Shown here piece by piece: positions 48,318 to 60,600 of a stretch of DNA of 64,000 nucleotides (its first letter is position 1; every line of letters starts with the position of its first letter). The notes below the pieces were generated by a model. That model ran no database searches and was not told the origin of the DNA. It saw only the letters and a program-made list of their open reading frames with translations. Origin of the DNA: Mallotus nudiflorus (lineage: Eukaryota > Streptophyta > Magnoliopsida > Malpighiales > Euphorbiaceae); the NCBI GenBank assembly GCA_947683625.1, contig CANTUR010001443.1:1296501-1360500 (forward strand), in the 5' to 3' direction. Made by a program: the position numbers and the translations under genes.

Positions 48318-48376
48318 AGTTGGCACCCTCATGTCACTTCTGTAGTACTGAGGTTCCGAGCTCGTAAGCCTCACAT

Positions 48377-49338
48377 CTAATATGAAGCCTATAAGGGATC
48401 AACAACGTCTGAATATGAAGAATTCAAGCTAATTAGCTTAATTTCCTATTCTGAAATTAATTAGCTTGATTGGACGAATTCTTCATATTCAGACGTTGTT
48501 GATCCCTTATAGGCTTCATATTATTAATAATATGAAGCCTATAAGGGATCAACAACGTCTGAATATGAAGAATTCAAGCTAATTAGCTTAATTTCCTATT
48601 CTGAAATTAATTAGCTTGATTGGACGAATTTTGATTTATTTTCCTATTTTGGAGTCAAAAAGGAAGATTCAAGAAGATTCTAGAAGATGTGAGAAGATTC
48701 AAGAATATTCCAAGTCAAAGTCAATAAGTCAAAGTCAAAGTCAAATAGTCAACAAGTCAAAGTCAATGGTCAATGGTCAACATATGACATGGCATGTGAC
48801 ATGGCATGCTTTAATGCTTAGTTGTCATGAGTTGTCATTTTGCTTAGTTGTCATGAATTGTAATGAGTTGTCAATTTTGACTTTTCAAAGATGAGTTGTC
48901 ATTAGTTGTCCTATTTTAAAGGAAATCTCCTTAATTAAGGATTTTCCTATATAGGTATCTTTGGGAATAAGGAATAGAACCTTTTCCTTCAAGGATTAGG
49001 TTGTTTATATGCCTATATAAGGGCTACAACTATGTAAAACGAATTTGAAGAAAAAAAAGAAAATTGAAATATTAAAAGTGAGGTTTTTCCTTAAACTTTG
49101 TTTTTTTGAAACTTTGCAAGTTTACTTGAATTGTTTCACTTCTACCTTTCATTACAATTGCTAGGTTAGATTAAACTTAGAATTGTGTGATTGTTCATCT
49201 TATAATAGCTAAGTATCTTGCTTCAATTTAATAAGCAAGGGGTTTAGCTCCATCAACACAACTATCCTTGATGATCCTTGGGCTAATATTCAAAGTTGGA
49301 TGCGCGTTCTATCTCTATTATAGGTAGGGTTCGTATCA
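48377..49338 (+). mobile_element. LTR-like insert with rearranged left end
   Basis: Interrupts the 106-bp repeat between CCTCACAT and ATCCTTGCAC, with a 4-bp duplicate ACAT (48373-48376, 49339-49342). It contains a TATATAA box at 49014-49020 and ends GGGTTCGTATCA, an end common for plant LTRs that are followed by TGGTATCAGAGC. The left end is not a clean TG terminus; 48378-48630 is a direct repeat, inverted copy and direct repeat. Likely a damaged solo LTR. Confidence 0.6.
48378..48630. repeat. Direct repeat enclosing a perfect 100-bp palindrome
   Basis: 48378-48480 and 48528-48630 are identical. 48476-48575 is a perfect palindrome with no spacer, centred in TTATTAATAA at 48525/48526. The second direct repeat supplies its right arm; its left arm is an inverted copy of the start of the repeat. 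Confidence 0.95.
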
Positions 49339-49342
49339 ACAT

Positions 49343-49681
49343 CCTTGCACTGAGCATGAAAAATCCAGTGACGACTGGTTCCATTATGTTGTTTCCATAC
49401 TGATGGGTTAATCTTTTACCCCAAAGTATTTTTATTGCAGGTTTTGTGCACTCAAGTCCAGCAGACACTTCAAACAATATTCTTATATGATGATTTCAAG
49501 ACTCAGTACCTAGCTTTATCTTTTCTTGTGACTGAGGCTGGCCACCTCAGTTGACCCTTCTATATCAAATGCAATTACTCAAGCAGTCTCTCTCTCCAGG
49601 CAGATACAATGATATTTTCTATCATTTACATACCTGAATACGTCGAGCATAAATATCCAAACATACATTCAGGGGGACTCT
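49343..49681 (+). other. Internal non-coding region, part 4, and polypurine tract of the non-coding element
   Basis: No coding sequence. TTCAGGGGGACTCT at 49668-49681 immediately before the right LTR is the probable polypurine tract. Confidence 0.65.
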
Positions 49682-50174
49682 TGATAACTCATTTTAGTAT
49701 CCTATTATAATAAGGGATATATTCCCCCAAATAGGAGGATTACTTAAATAAGAAAAAAGCTCAATAAGGAAGTCCATTCCAATTAGGAAGACTACTTTAC
49801 AATGGAAGTCTCCTTCTCTCCTAAATAAGACAATCCTATAAGACTAAGGAATCATATTCCTAAGAGGTTTGAGCAATATCTTCTCCTATAAATACATATC
49901 ATGACATCTCATGTCACTCATGCTCTCATCATACACATCACCAAGACATCATTCCATTACTCCATCATTCCATCACCTCATCATCACAAGCAATCATCCT
50001 TTACTCCTTTATTCTCTGTTTTTTATTCTATTATGTCTATTCACTTTATTATATTTTTCCCTTATACTGTTACTGACTTAAGCTTTAAAGTGTTTATGGG
50101 GGAAACCCCACCCCTTTACCTGTTCTCCTCGTCCATATAGGTTCCACAAGCAAAATATCAATTCGGAGTTATCA
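49682..50174 (+). repeat. 3' LTR of the non-coding element
   Basis: 493 bp, TGATAACTC...GAGTTATCA with 9-bp inverted ends. Partner of 27448-27925. Confidence 0.9.
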
Positions 50175-50179
50175 TTGTC

Positions 50180-53100
50180 CTTATAGATCATCCTTTGTTT
50201 TCCTTCTTTTCTTATCTAGTTTCCATATTAAATAATCTTAGTCATAAATATTGATATATAGTTATGTTGTTTGTGTGTGTTTTGTGCTACTTTTATGCAG
50301 AAGACCTAAATGGTTCATGGATAGTGAGTTAGTTCATGTCCTTGCAACTCCCTCACATCCAATTCATAGGTGGAGGCTTCATCCTCCCATCTCTCCTAGC
50401 TTGTAGTAACTTCTCCCCTTTTTAGACATATTCATTATCAATCCAAGAGCTAATCCGTTCAGGCAAGATCAGATTGATGATAAGCAATAGGTTTTTGTAC
50501 ACCTAGATGATGCTGCTTTGATCATTGCCACTTGTAATAACCCAAGTTTTTAAATTATTTTATTTTAAAATAGGATATGCAGTGTTAATAATTTTAAAAC
50601 AATATTTGATTATTTTATTATCTTGTAAATTATTATCATTATTATTTTACGTTTAATGAACATTTTCTACGTAAATGTATGGCTTTAAGTTATTATTTCG
50701 GGAAATACTATTTTACTAATATTTAATTTGATGCATTAGTATTTTAAATATTAATATTATATATATGCACATATTAGAGTTAATATATGTGTATATTGTT
50801 ATTTTATTGTGTATAATATATGTATATATGTGTGTGTGTGTGTGTATATATATATGTGTCTATTTAAATTTGTGGTGTGTGAATTTTGTAAAATATAATA
50901 ATGTATATTATATTATATAGTTTATTAATTTTTATTATAAAGTATTATGAATATATATATATATATATACAAAAAATACAAAAACACCCTTTCCCTATCC
51001 TTCTTTCCCTTTCACCCCCTCCCCTTTCCCTTACCGTCCGTTTCTTCTTCGGTCAGAGTGCCTCCTCGCCTTCTACCGCCTGCCAGCTAGCTCCGCCGCC
51101 TTCAGCCTCCTTCTCCAGCACCGTTTGAAGCAGCAGAAATCGGGAAGCTCGAAATCAAGCCCTTTGTCGTTCGTTCCGTTTTCGGCCACCTTCATCTACA
51201 CTGCTAGTCTCATCCTCTTCCCTGAGCACCGATGAGTGTGTTTCTAAGCTTCATTTTGTCCGGTTTGGTCTAGATTTTGGTGGTGAGCAATTTTAAGTTT
51301 CGGTCATCTAGGGTTTTTCAATTTTTCTAGGCTTGATTCTCTATGATTCATGCTTGATGCCTTAACAAATGTTGTTCCCCTTAGCTTAATCTACATTCCA
51401 AAATTTTTGTATGATTTTTGGGAATTATTTTGATTTTTGTGATTTTTTTATTATTTTATTATTTTCGTAAATTAATTATATAAATTATGAAATTGTGATT
51501 TTTGGTGTTATTGGTGGTTAATATTAATTTTAGAATTTAATTTATAATTTTTGTGTATTTTGTGTAATTTTTATAATTATTTTTAGTTTATGTTAGTTTT
51601 GAAAATATAGGTTAAATATATATATTTAATTAGAAATAATTGGTTAATTAAGTGTATTTGTTGATTTTAATGAATAATATGTTGAGAAAATAATTTTTGT
51701 ATAATTATATAATTTTTATTGAATTTTTTAATATTCTTAGTATTTTATGTTTTTTATATATTAGGGGTAATTTGGTAATTTGGTAGTAATTTTAGTTGAA
51801 TATTAAATTTAAAATTTAATTAGTTTTAATATTATTTGAGGTATAAAAATGATTTTTACAAACTATTTATTAATTTTAACTAATTAATACTATTTTTCAA
51901 AATTAATTTTAAAATTATATATAATATACTATTTTTGTAAATAAATGGATTTTTAGTAATTTTTAATATGTTTTTGGACTAATTAAGTAATTTGGATTTA
52001 TAAAATGAATTTTTATTAATATTTGTGAAATTATCAAGAAATATCGATTTTTAATAATATTATATTATTAATTAGGGTTTTTAAGTAATTATTGGTAAAA
52101 TAATTACCTTTGGTGTTTTAATATTTAAATTGATATATTTTGATATTTAAAGGGTATTTTTGGTATTTATTAAATTTTAATATATTTTATTGTATTTTGT
52201 TGTGAATTGTGGACCTCGGTCGGGGGAATTTGTAGTTTGGGATCCCAATTGAGGAGTTGTGAGAATTCTGGTTTGAAGTGTATTTTTCTTATAGGACCAA
52301 CATTACTTTTTAAGTAAAGAGATGTCCATTTTACAGAGGAGGTTCTGCCAAATTTTTGATAGAATTCTCGTAAAACGTTACATCAGATCTAATTCATATT
52401 CTCTGTCTGTGTTAGTAGTCCTAGATCGAGTCTCTAGAAGTTAAGTTGGATTTTTTCTGATTTTCAACTTATTATTTTATTGTTAGTTGCACTGAGATCA
52501 AGGCCTAGTGGATCAGGCCTGTCAGACCCGTCTCGAGGGGCGCACACCTGTGAGTTATTATGATATATATACATTGCTTTAGGTTGTATGTTTTAGAATT
52601 ATATGTTTTAAATATAAAGTTTTGCATAATTGCTTTATTAAATGCTTAAGTATATTTTAAGTATATTTTTAGTATGCTTTTGGCATATTTTAAAATAAAT
52701 GCATGTTTTCTTTGTGATTTACTTTCAAACTATGTTTAAATATCTTATTGGTTGATTATGAGTATATTACATAATTTAATTGAATTTATTTTACATATAT
52801 ATACCTGAAATATACTTAGTTTATTTTAGGTATATTTCCGGTATATATATGGTTTATTTGATCCTTTTGAATGTCATTATACATTATTTTGTTACTCGAA
52901 TGTATATTTTATTTTAATGAAGGATATCGATAGAACGTGCTTCCTAGTGGGTAGCACTAGGACCGTGTACATACCAGTACGATAGATAATAGGTTGAATT
53001 ATTAATTTATTATGGAAATTATGACTTGATAAATAATGATATGCTTGATTTGATTAAGATTGATGTGATTGAGGGTGTGATTGCTGGAGCTTGGTTGATC

Positions 53101-54135
53101 AAGTGTCTTAGGGCCAATCACATTGACAGTTAGATTGCTGGAGCTCGGTCGACTTAGTGTCTCGGGGCCAGTCTACTGTCCAGTTGGACTAAGTGAATTA
53201 TTTGGAAACAAGTAGGCTTGTATGGTTAGAGCGAGTTCTATTGATATTTGAGGTTGCAAAAACATAGGGTTCTATTTGATCCTTCATAAATGATGATTTT
53301 CAGTATTATTATAAAATGATTTTCTTTGCATCTGTGTGTACTTGCTTGTATATATATATTTATTATATATACTTTTGAGTGTCTGCATATAACATTTAGT
53401 TATGCATGTATATATATTATAATAATTCACTCAGTGAGGTCTGACTCCCCTCCGTTGATGTATTTTCAGGAGAGCCTTCTTCTTCAAACCTCAGCAGTAG
53501 GCCTATACGCCGGACTTCTTCTGTCCCGGCCCTATTATGTAAATCACTTACTTGAGTTTTATTTTGTACTCTAGACGCTGCAGTAGTAGTTGTATTTGAT
53601 TCTGTCGAGAGTTGTATTTGAATTTATGCATGTATGAGTTTTTAATTCAGAGTGTTTTTCTGAAGATTTGTATTAAGAAATTTTATTTATGATATGAGTT
53701 GAGATATTATTTTTATTAAAGGAAGTTGAGGAATTTATTTTATTATTTGAGATTTAATTTCCGTTGAATAAATATTTTATTTATTTTATTTTATTGCATG
53801 TTTTTCTTTTAAGGCTTGCTATGGGTTCCGAATTTGAAAGAATTCCCATTCCCTAGCGCCGGTTATGGCTCCTGGTTTGGGTCGTGACACCATTGCTCAG
53901 ATTACTATGGTTGTTGGCATTTCTCATATTGTCGTTGCTTCTTTAAATCTTCCTCAATCAATTAGGGTTTCCCCTAAGTTGAGAAGATTTAGTGCTAGGC
54001 TGGGCATATGTTTTCGATAATTGATTCTCACTGTTTTTAGTTTGGGCTTAGCTTAACTCCCACTATATATGTTTTTGTAATGTGTTGTGTTTGCTATGAA
54101 TGATATCTACTATTGTTCAAAAAAAGAAAAAACAA
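50180..54135 (+). mobile_element. Possible LINE 3' remnant, split by a solo LTR
   Basis: The pieces 50180-50532 and 53890-54135 read together as a decayed frame (DDAALII then TIAQITMVVGI). They are followed by a stop, a short untranslated stretch and an A-rich tail at about 54119-54137 (TTGTTCAAAAAAAGAAAAA), as in plant non-LTR elements. No RT domain is present, so the call rests on the tail and the remnant frame only. Confidence 0.4.
50533..53889 (+). mobile_element. Solo LTR of the chromovirus family
   Basis: Starts TGTAATAACCCAAG, ends GGTCGTGACA, 3357 bp. Flanks CCACT (50528-50532) and CCATT (53890-53894) differ by one transition, fitting an aged 5-bp duplication. It includes GT/AT runs at 50820-50860 and 50948-50970 followed by a pyrimidine- and GC-rich stretch (50985-51240). 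Confidence 0.85.
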
Positions 54136-55012
54136 ATAGGCATATCTCTTTAACAAATACATATATTTGTTTAACTTTCAAGAATCTAATCGTACAAAAA
54201 GGACTTGAATTCTGAAGTGCTTTATATGTCAAGATTTTAATATAGCTTTAACTTAGAGGATTTTTTTAATGACCCATAATTCAATTAATTAATGAGCTGA
54301 GACCCCAATATTAAGGTTTTGGGTTTGATTTCCACATAAAGCATGCTTGTACTATATATTTTCTATATGGATTGTGATTTCCTACATGGATTATGATTTG
54401 TGATGTTAGTGATTTGTTAAGGAATGACAAAGAGAAGAAAAGAGACAGAGAAGATGATGAAGAAAATAGACAGTGATAGGGACATTTGTTAATTTTTTGA
54501 TTTGTTAATTTATTGATTTATTGATTTTTTTAATTTGTTGAATGAATGAAAGAAATTTTGTTGTTGCTTTTTGTGGTGGTGGTGGTGGTATGGCGGCGAT
54601 GATAGATGATGGTGTTGGATTTGTGGTGGTGGATGAGAAGAGATGGTGGATGATTGTGTGAACGAGAGGGTATGGATGAGAAGTAGATGAAGTTTCAAGG
54701 AGTTAAATGATATTTTTTTCTTAAAAAATTTACAATTTAATCACTAAACTATCATATATTTGTTAATAGGTTCAAATTCTAAATCAAATAAGAGTAATTT
54801 TGGAATTTGAATAATTATTGACACATTTGACCACTATTTATTTTTTTGACTAACAGAATCAAATTTAAAGAGGGAATTAATTGACTTTAAAAATCAAAAA
54901 GATTAAATAGTTAGTTTAGCCAAATATTAGGGATATTAATAATTTACTCATTTTTTAAAGTGTTAGTGTTCAAACCTGATTAAAATTTACTATATTTTGA
55001 TATATAAATACA
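54136..55012. other. Intergenic, with SINE-like fragment and simple repeats
   Basis: AT-rich, no gene. A GGTGGT microsatellite lies at 54575-54595; the minus-strand frame over it (His/Pro/Gln-rich) is a repeat artefact. Confidence 0.6.
54267..54420 (+). mobile_element. tRNA-derived SINE-like fragment (candidate)
   Basis: CAATTAATTAATGAGC near 54282 resembles an A box and GGTTTGATTTCC at 54322-54333 resembles a B box, about 38 bp apart, in the order CCATAATTCAATTAAT, GAGCTGAGACCCCAA, GGGTTTGATTTCC known from plant tRNA-headed SINEs. Degraded; 3' end uncertain. Confidence 0.4.
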
Positions 55013-55310
55013 TAGTAATTTATTTTTAAATAAGCTATGATTCAATAATTTATTCTAAAGGATGATATTATATTAACCGAGACAATCTAATTCAAATTTT
55101 TTTTTGGGGGTTATAAATTCATAAATATGTAAAACAATGGCATTAACATTTGTAAAAAAAAAATGGCATTAAAATGACCCGACATGTTTGAACTTTATTT
55201 ATGAAGTTATAACCCCCAAAAAAAAAATGAATTAGATTGTATTGGTTAATATAATATCATCCTTTAGAATAAATTATTAAATTATAGCTTATTTAAAAAT
55301 AAAATTACTA
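55013..55310. mobile_element. Fold-back MITE upstream of the receptor gene
   Basis: Arms 55013-55115 and 55207-55310 are inverted copies (TAGTAATTT, AATTTATTCTAAAGGATGAT, TTTTGGGGGTTATAA) around a ~90-bp centre. About 298 bp, no coding sequence. Transcription through it would make a long hairpin. Confidence 0.75.
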
Positions 55311-56036
55311 TCCAAGTAGTAGGCGTATATTAAATTCCAATACTGCTGAAGAAAAAACAGCCAGCTGGATTTGCAAAAAGGGATTTGACCACATCTTAAA
55401 AATACTTAGAGCATGCCAAAAATTAGCCCAAAAAAACGAAAAAAAAAGAAACTTTCAACTGAAAATAAGGACAAAGAAGCTATAGTTAATGCTGCAAAGC
55501 TACAAAAATATTAGCTAAAGACTCAGGAATTATTATTTTAAGTATTTTTAGAATATATATATATATTTCAGATGTATGGTATCAAATAATTAGGTTTAAT
55601 ACTATTTGTTAACTCACTTTTAAAGGTTAAAATTTTTATTTTCATTTTATTATATATTTCTATTTATTTCACCTGTTTGTAGTTAAAACTGATAAATTGT
55701 ATTTTTTCTAAAAGTAAATTTCAAAAACTTTTAAAAATATAATAAATAATAAAAGGAAAAAAGAACACTGTTATAAGGTTTAATATATGTATTAAATTTT
55801 TATTAATTAAATATAAAATATTTCATTTATGTTTAATTAATAATTTGGTGAAATATTCTCACAAAAAAAAAAAAAAAATCCATTCTCTTTCATATAATGT
55901 AAGTCTTGGACTATAGCTAATCCAGTGTCAGAGTTGGGTCCATTTGACACCACTATCTATAATAAATCTTGTCCAACTTCTCTCGTTCTCTGTGAAACTG
56001 AGATAGAGCTAAAAGCAAGAAGGAAAAGTAAAGGAA
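55311..56036 (+). promoter_or_regulatory. Presumed promoter and 5' UTR of the LRR receptor gene
   Basis: 726 bp upstream of the ATG. It has (AT)n at 55555-55567 and an A-run at 55862-55878, then CTCTTTCATATAATG near 55885. No single TATA box can be chosen with confidence. The start ATG at 56037 has G at -3 and G at +4. Confidence 0.35.
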
Positions 56037-57620
56037 ATGGTAGCAGCAGATACGTCAAGCTACACAAAACTACTTCTGCTGCTCATCATTTGTTTCATTA
56101 CATTCTTTTCTTTTGCTTCTTTTGGATTTGCAGCCACTGCTAAGCTTCATCCAGCTGAAGGTAAATGCCCAAAACACCACATATATATATATATACCCTT
56201 TAACTAATACCAGCTTAATTTCTTCTCGTAAGTTGATTTTTTTTTTTTCAAGCTTTAGGTTCTATAAAAAGGTCATATTCCCATCTGGGTATTCAAGAAA
56301 TTAACCATATATGAATATAGAAATGTGGGTTTTATGTTGAATAATTTTGCAGTGAAGGTACTGAAAGATATAGCGAAGAAAATAGGGAAGAATGATTGGG
56401 ATTTCAGAAAGGATCCATGCAGTGGAGCAGGGAATTGGAATGTTTCTGATGAAGATACAGGATTTGAGAGCAATGTTACTTGCAATTGCAGCTTCAACAA
56501 AAATTCCACTTGCCACATAGTAAGCATGTAAGTATGCCTGCACACACACACACACTCTTCTTCATCAAGTCCTTTTTTTTTTTCCTAAAGTTTTTTTTTT
56601 TCTGTTTTGTTCCACTTCTTTCTTTTATCTCTTTATATTTATTATTATTATTAAGAAAGAGATCGGAAAAACAAATGATTATTTATTATTAAACTAAGAA
56701 AGGACATAATATAAGTACAATAAAATATTGAGTTGGTAAGTATTTAGCCCTTCGTCTTTGTGCTTGCTTACTGCTTCCCCTTCATTACCAGGCAGCAGTA
56801 GTAGGGTCACTTTCTTTCTGGACCTCCTTACCGGATCTTTTCATTACTCTGCCACTACGTAAATGTATATACTTTATGAATCTCATAATGTTTTCATGAA
56901 AAATGCTTGAGACTTAATTTCAAATTTATAAAGTTTTTATATTTATTAATATTTTTAGTGTTTAAATTTTTTATTATTACATATATAATGTAATTTACGG
57001 TTTCTGAGAGCCAAATATTATAATAATTCAAAATTTTACCAGAAAAGAAAACATTAGACTTGTCCAATACTTGTTTTAATTCTATCCAATTTGATTTTTT
57101 TTTTTACTTGGTCTTTATAACATTTTGCATTTCAGTTTAAGAAATCACTAGTATGTTATCAGTTTCAATATTTTATGAAGTTTAAAATTCAATGGGTTTT
57201 TTTTTTTTAACCATAATTAAACTAGCTTACTCAACTAGATAAGTGAAGCTATTAACAATTCTATTAGGACCAATATGTGTGAAGATGATTCTCTCAAAAA
57301 AAAAAAAAAAAAGTGAAGATGATTTGACTCATTTTTTACTTGGAGAATTGCCACTAAAGTGCTATAAAATGTAAGTATTAATATTTTTAGATCCATAGTC
57401 TTAAGTGAATAAGAATTTCTTTAGTTATTTTTTAATTATTATTTTATATTTGAAGTATAATTTGTATGTTAATTCATAAAAAGAATAAACTTAAGGTTTA
57501 TTAATTAATATAATAAAATCTTATTTATTTTTTATTTAATATTCTGAATATAAAATAAGAATTTATTTTGGGTATTGGAAATAAAGAATCTTCTAATAAA
57601 GAGATGTGAGTAATAAATAA

Positions 57621-57658
<38 letters not shown>

Positions 57659-60600
57659 GGAAGATTTGTCGGTGGTGGCTAACGCGCAAATGAGACTTTG
57701 TGGAGCAGTTGACTTTTCTTGCACTAAATGCCACAAATACATTTCTGATTTTGTGGGGTCCCTTTAGAATACTATTTGGTAATTTGATTCTTCTAAATTA
57801 CAATTAAATCCTTCTAATTTTTTAATAAAATATTTTGATACTTTTTTAAAAACCCTTTTGTTTATTTATTTATTTAATAATCATAGTATTGAAAAAAAAA
57901 TCAATCATTAATATTTGAAAAAATTTGATCGTAGTTATTATAGTTGGTGGGGCTTAAGCCAACTATAATAAGTATTGGTTTTTCTAAAATGTTTATTGCT
58001 ATATTTGTGCTGAAAATTTTTAATTGTGGGTGGTGGTTCAATAGTAATGAATAATAAATCGGTAATTCTGTTAACTAATATAAGTACGCTAAAAAGCTAT
58101 TCTGAGTTTTTTTGCCTATACTAAGAGTATTATATTAATTGGTTGGGTTAGTGATAAATATTCAATGTGTTCTACACTTGATAAAAAAAATATAGAGATA
58201 AGTATGAAAAAGTATGGTCCTTTTGATTTTTTTCGTGACACTTAAATACTCATGTGATATTTGCCTTTAACAAATTTAGACAAAATTCACTAATACCGTT
58301 AATTGTAATAATGTGGATGTTGACATTGGTATCTACATTAGCATTCACATTGGCATCAATATTAGCATATAAATATCCACATCAACATATCAACAATCAT
58401 GTTAACATCCACATCAGCGCGTTAACATACATATCATCACATAACTGTGTTGGTGAATTTGGCCTTGGTTTCTAATGATAAATATCACATGGTACTCAAG
58501 TGTCATGAAAAATATTAGAGGGCCATAAGTGAAAAGCACTAAACCACACGATACTTTTTTGTGCTTACCAACTTAAACACTAACAAATTGGCTCCGTTTG
58601 TTTGCCGAAAATATTTTTCAGGAAAATATTTCCCTTATTTTGTAGTATTTAGATTACTAAAGAAAATAAGTTAAAAGAAAATAAATGGTTAGTCAACAGA
58701 AAATAATTTAAAAATAAGGGAAAATAAATTCTCATTCTTAGAATGAGAAATCATTTTCCAATGCTTAAAAATAAAAAAAATTTACCTAAAATGCTCATCT
58801 TTTTTAACTTTTGCTTTAGTTTGCCCTTCTTTTTTCCTTTTTTATTTTTATTCTCCTTTCTCTATTTTTTTTCTCCTCATTATTTTTGTGAGTACTCTCA
58901 TTTTTTCTGCTTTCCTTTTTTTCCCTTATTTTTTACCTTGTCTCCTTTTTTCTTTTTTTATTTTTCTTTTTACCTTTTTTTTCCTTTTCTCCTTCTTTTC
59001 TCCTTACCCTCTTTTTTTTTTTAATTTTCATTTTTTTCCTCTTATCCCCTTCTTGTTTCCCCTTCATTCTTTTGTATAAATTAATTATTAGATTTTGTAT
59101 CAATACATTATGTATGTTATAAAGAGAGAATTTATAAAAACATTAGAAAATATTTTCTAGTAGAAAATACTTTTCAAAAATAAAATATTTTCCACAAACA
59201 AATGGAGTCAAAGTAGACAAAAATTTCCTGAAAATATTTAGTAAAAAATGATACATTTCAGTTTACAAAGATTATTTATATGTAAGACTCTAGAGATCGC
59301 TCTAGTACCATTGAGCCAGTTGTTTGTGGTAGCATATGTTTTGAAGAAGAGAATTATTATTTGTTTGTTTCATTTCATTGAGAATTCTAGGTTTGTTATT
59401 GTAATTTGCTATATGAATGTGGGCAGTGCATTGAAGGCTCACAATCTGTCAGGAATTGTCCCACCAGAGTTTTCTAAGCTTCGCTACCTTGAAATACTGT
59501 GAGCATATATGAAACTTTTCTTTTGATGAAAGAGAAGATTGAATTCTTGAATTCATTCATTTTGTTAAATTTCTTCCTATAGACATCATTCCAATGTTGG
59601 TTGACCTTCCACTCAATTATCAAGCAGGGATCTCAGTCGCAACTGCCTCACTGGTTCTGTACCTTCCCAATGGGCTACTATGCGCTTAACCGAACTGTAT
59701 GGATACTCATCAGTTTCACGTACTTAAATGATGAAAATTAAACCAAAAACTATAGTCTTTTGTTAATTGGCTTGCAGCTCCTTTATGGGGAATCGATTGT
59801 CTGGTCCATTTCCAAAATGTCTCACCAACATCACCACCCTTAAGAACCTGTACGTCAGCTAATTCATTCTCATTCTTATGTTTATACATGACCAAGTTGG
59901 TTGTACATTTATTTGCATTGGTTTAACTTTAGCTTTGATTCTATTATTAACGGATATCCATATTATGTTTTCAAACTTAGCAAGCTAAACACTTTTTAAA
60001 GGTTAATTGTGCAAATCACGAACCCAAAACCGGCAAGTATTTCAAAAGAATAAAGATCAAATATTGTTTGAGTTACTAGTTTAAGCTAAAGAAGCCAAAT
60101 TTTAGTGATGGGTGGTGACATGCATAAAATGTTGATACAAATCAATGCTGGACTTTGCCTATGGGAATGTGATATAAATAATTTTCAATTTGGTTTGCAC
60201 AAATTAACATCAACACATGCATGTTGCAGGAGCATTGAGGGAAATAATTTTTCAGGGCACATTCCTCCTGAAATTGGAAAACTTATCAATTTACAGAAAC
60301 TGTAATTTCTTATCTTCTTCATGTTAATTGTCTTGATCTTGTGCTGTCAGATTTTGCTATGCTATTGTTAACTTTATTCTTTTTACTTATTATTATTTTT
60401 TCTTCAGTATCCTCTCATCAAATGCATTCACAGGAAAATTGCCCACACAGCTTGCAAAGTTGGTCAACTTGACTGATATGTAAGTAGCAGCTTTTTATTT
60501 TTTATTTTTTATTTTTACTTTTTTTAATTCTTTAAGTTGAAGTAATATGCAATGAGCCGGAAAACTCATGTCATATGACCTATTTCGTAATTTGTTTGTG

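Larger units (their letters stand above)
27448..50174 (+). mobile_element. Non-coding LTR retrotransposon (LARD-like), 22.7 kb with nested insertions
   Basis: The two LTRs (27448-27925, 49682-50174) begin TGATAACTCATTTTAGTA and end CGGAGTTATC(A/G). The element is flanked by a perfect 5-bp duplication TTGTC (27443-27447 and 50175-50179). A primer-site-like sequence (TGGTGCCATCTATGGGG) follows the left LTR and a purine tract precedes the right one. After removing nested elements about 4.4 kb of internal sequence remains, full of short degenerate repeats and with no gag or pol. It must use proteins of another element to move. The LTRs are shorter than in classical LARDs. Confidence 0.85.
56528..59426 (+). 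other. Intron 2 of the receptor gene (2.9 kb) with nested repeats
   Basis: GTAAGT donor and GGGCAG acceptor. It holds (AT)n at 57625-57655, a fold-back element at about 58205-58545 and a MITE-like element with a T-rich core at about 58590-59213. Short frames such as 58743-59079 are the pyrimidine tract and not genes. Confidence 0.75.

Noticed and set aside
54510..54698. His/Pro/Gln-rich minus-strand frame
   Set aside because: Caused by a GGTGGT microsatellite and AT-rich flank; no domain.
58743..59079. Two overlapping Phe-rich frames
   Set aside because: They come from the T/C-rich core of a MITE-like element in intron 2 and have no domain or codon pattern of a gene.
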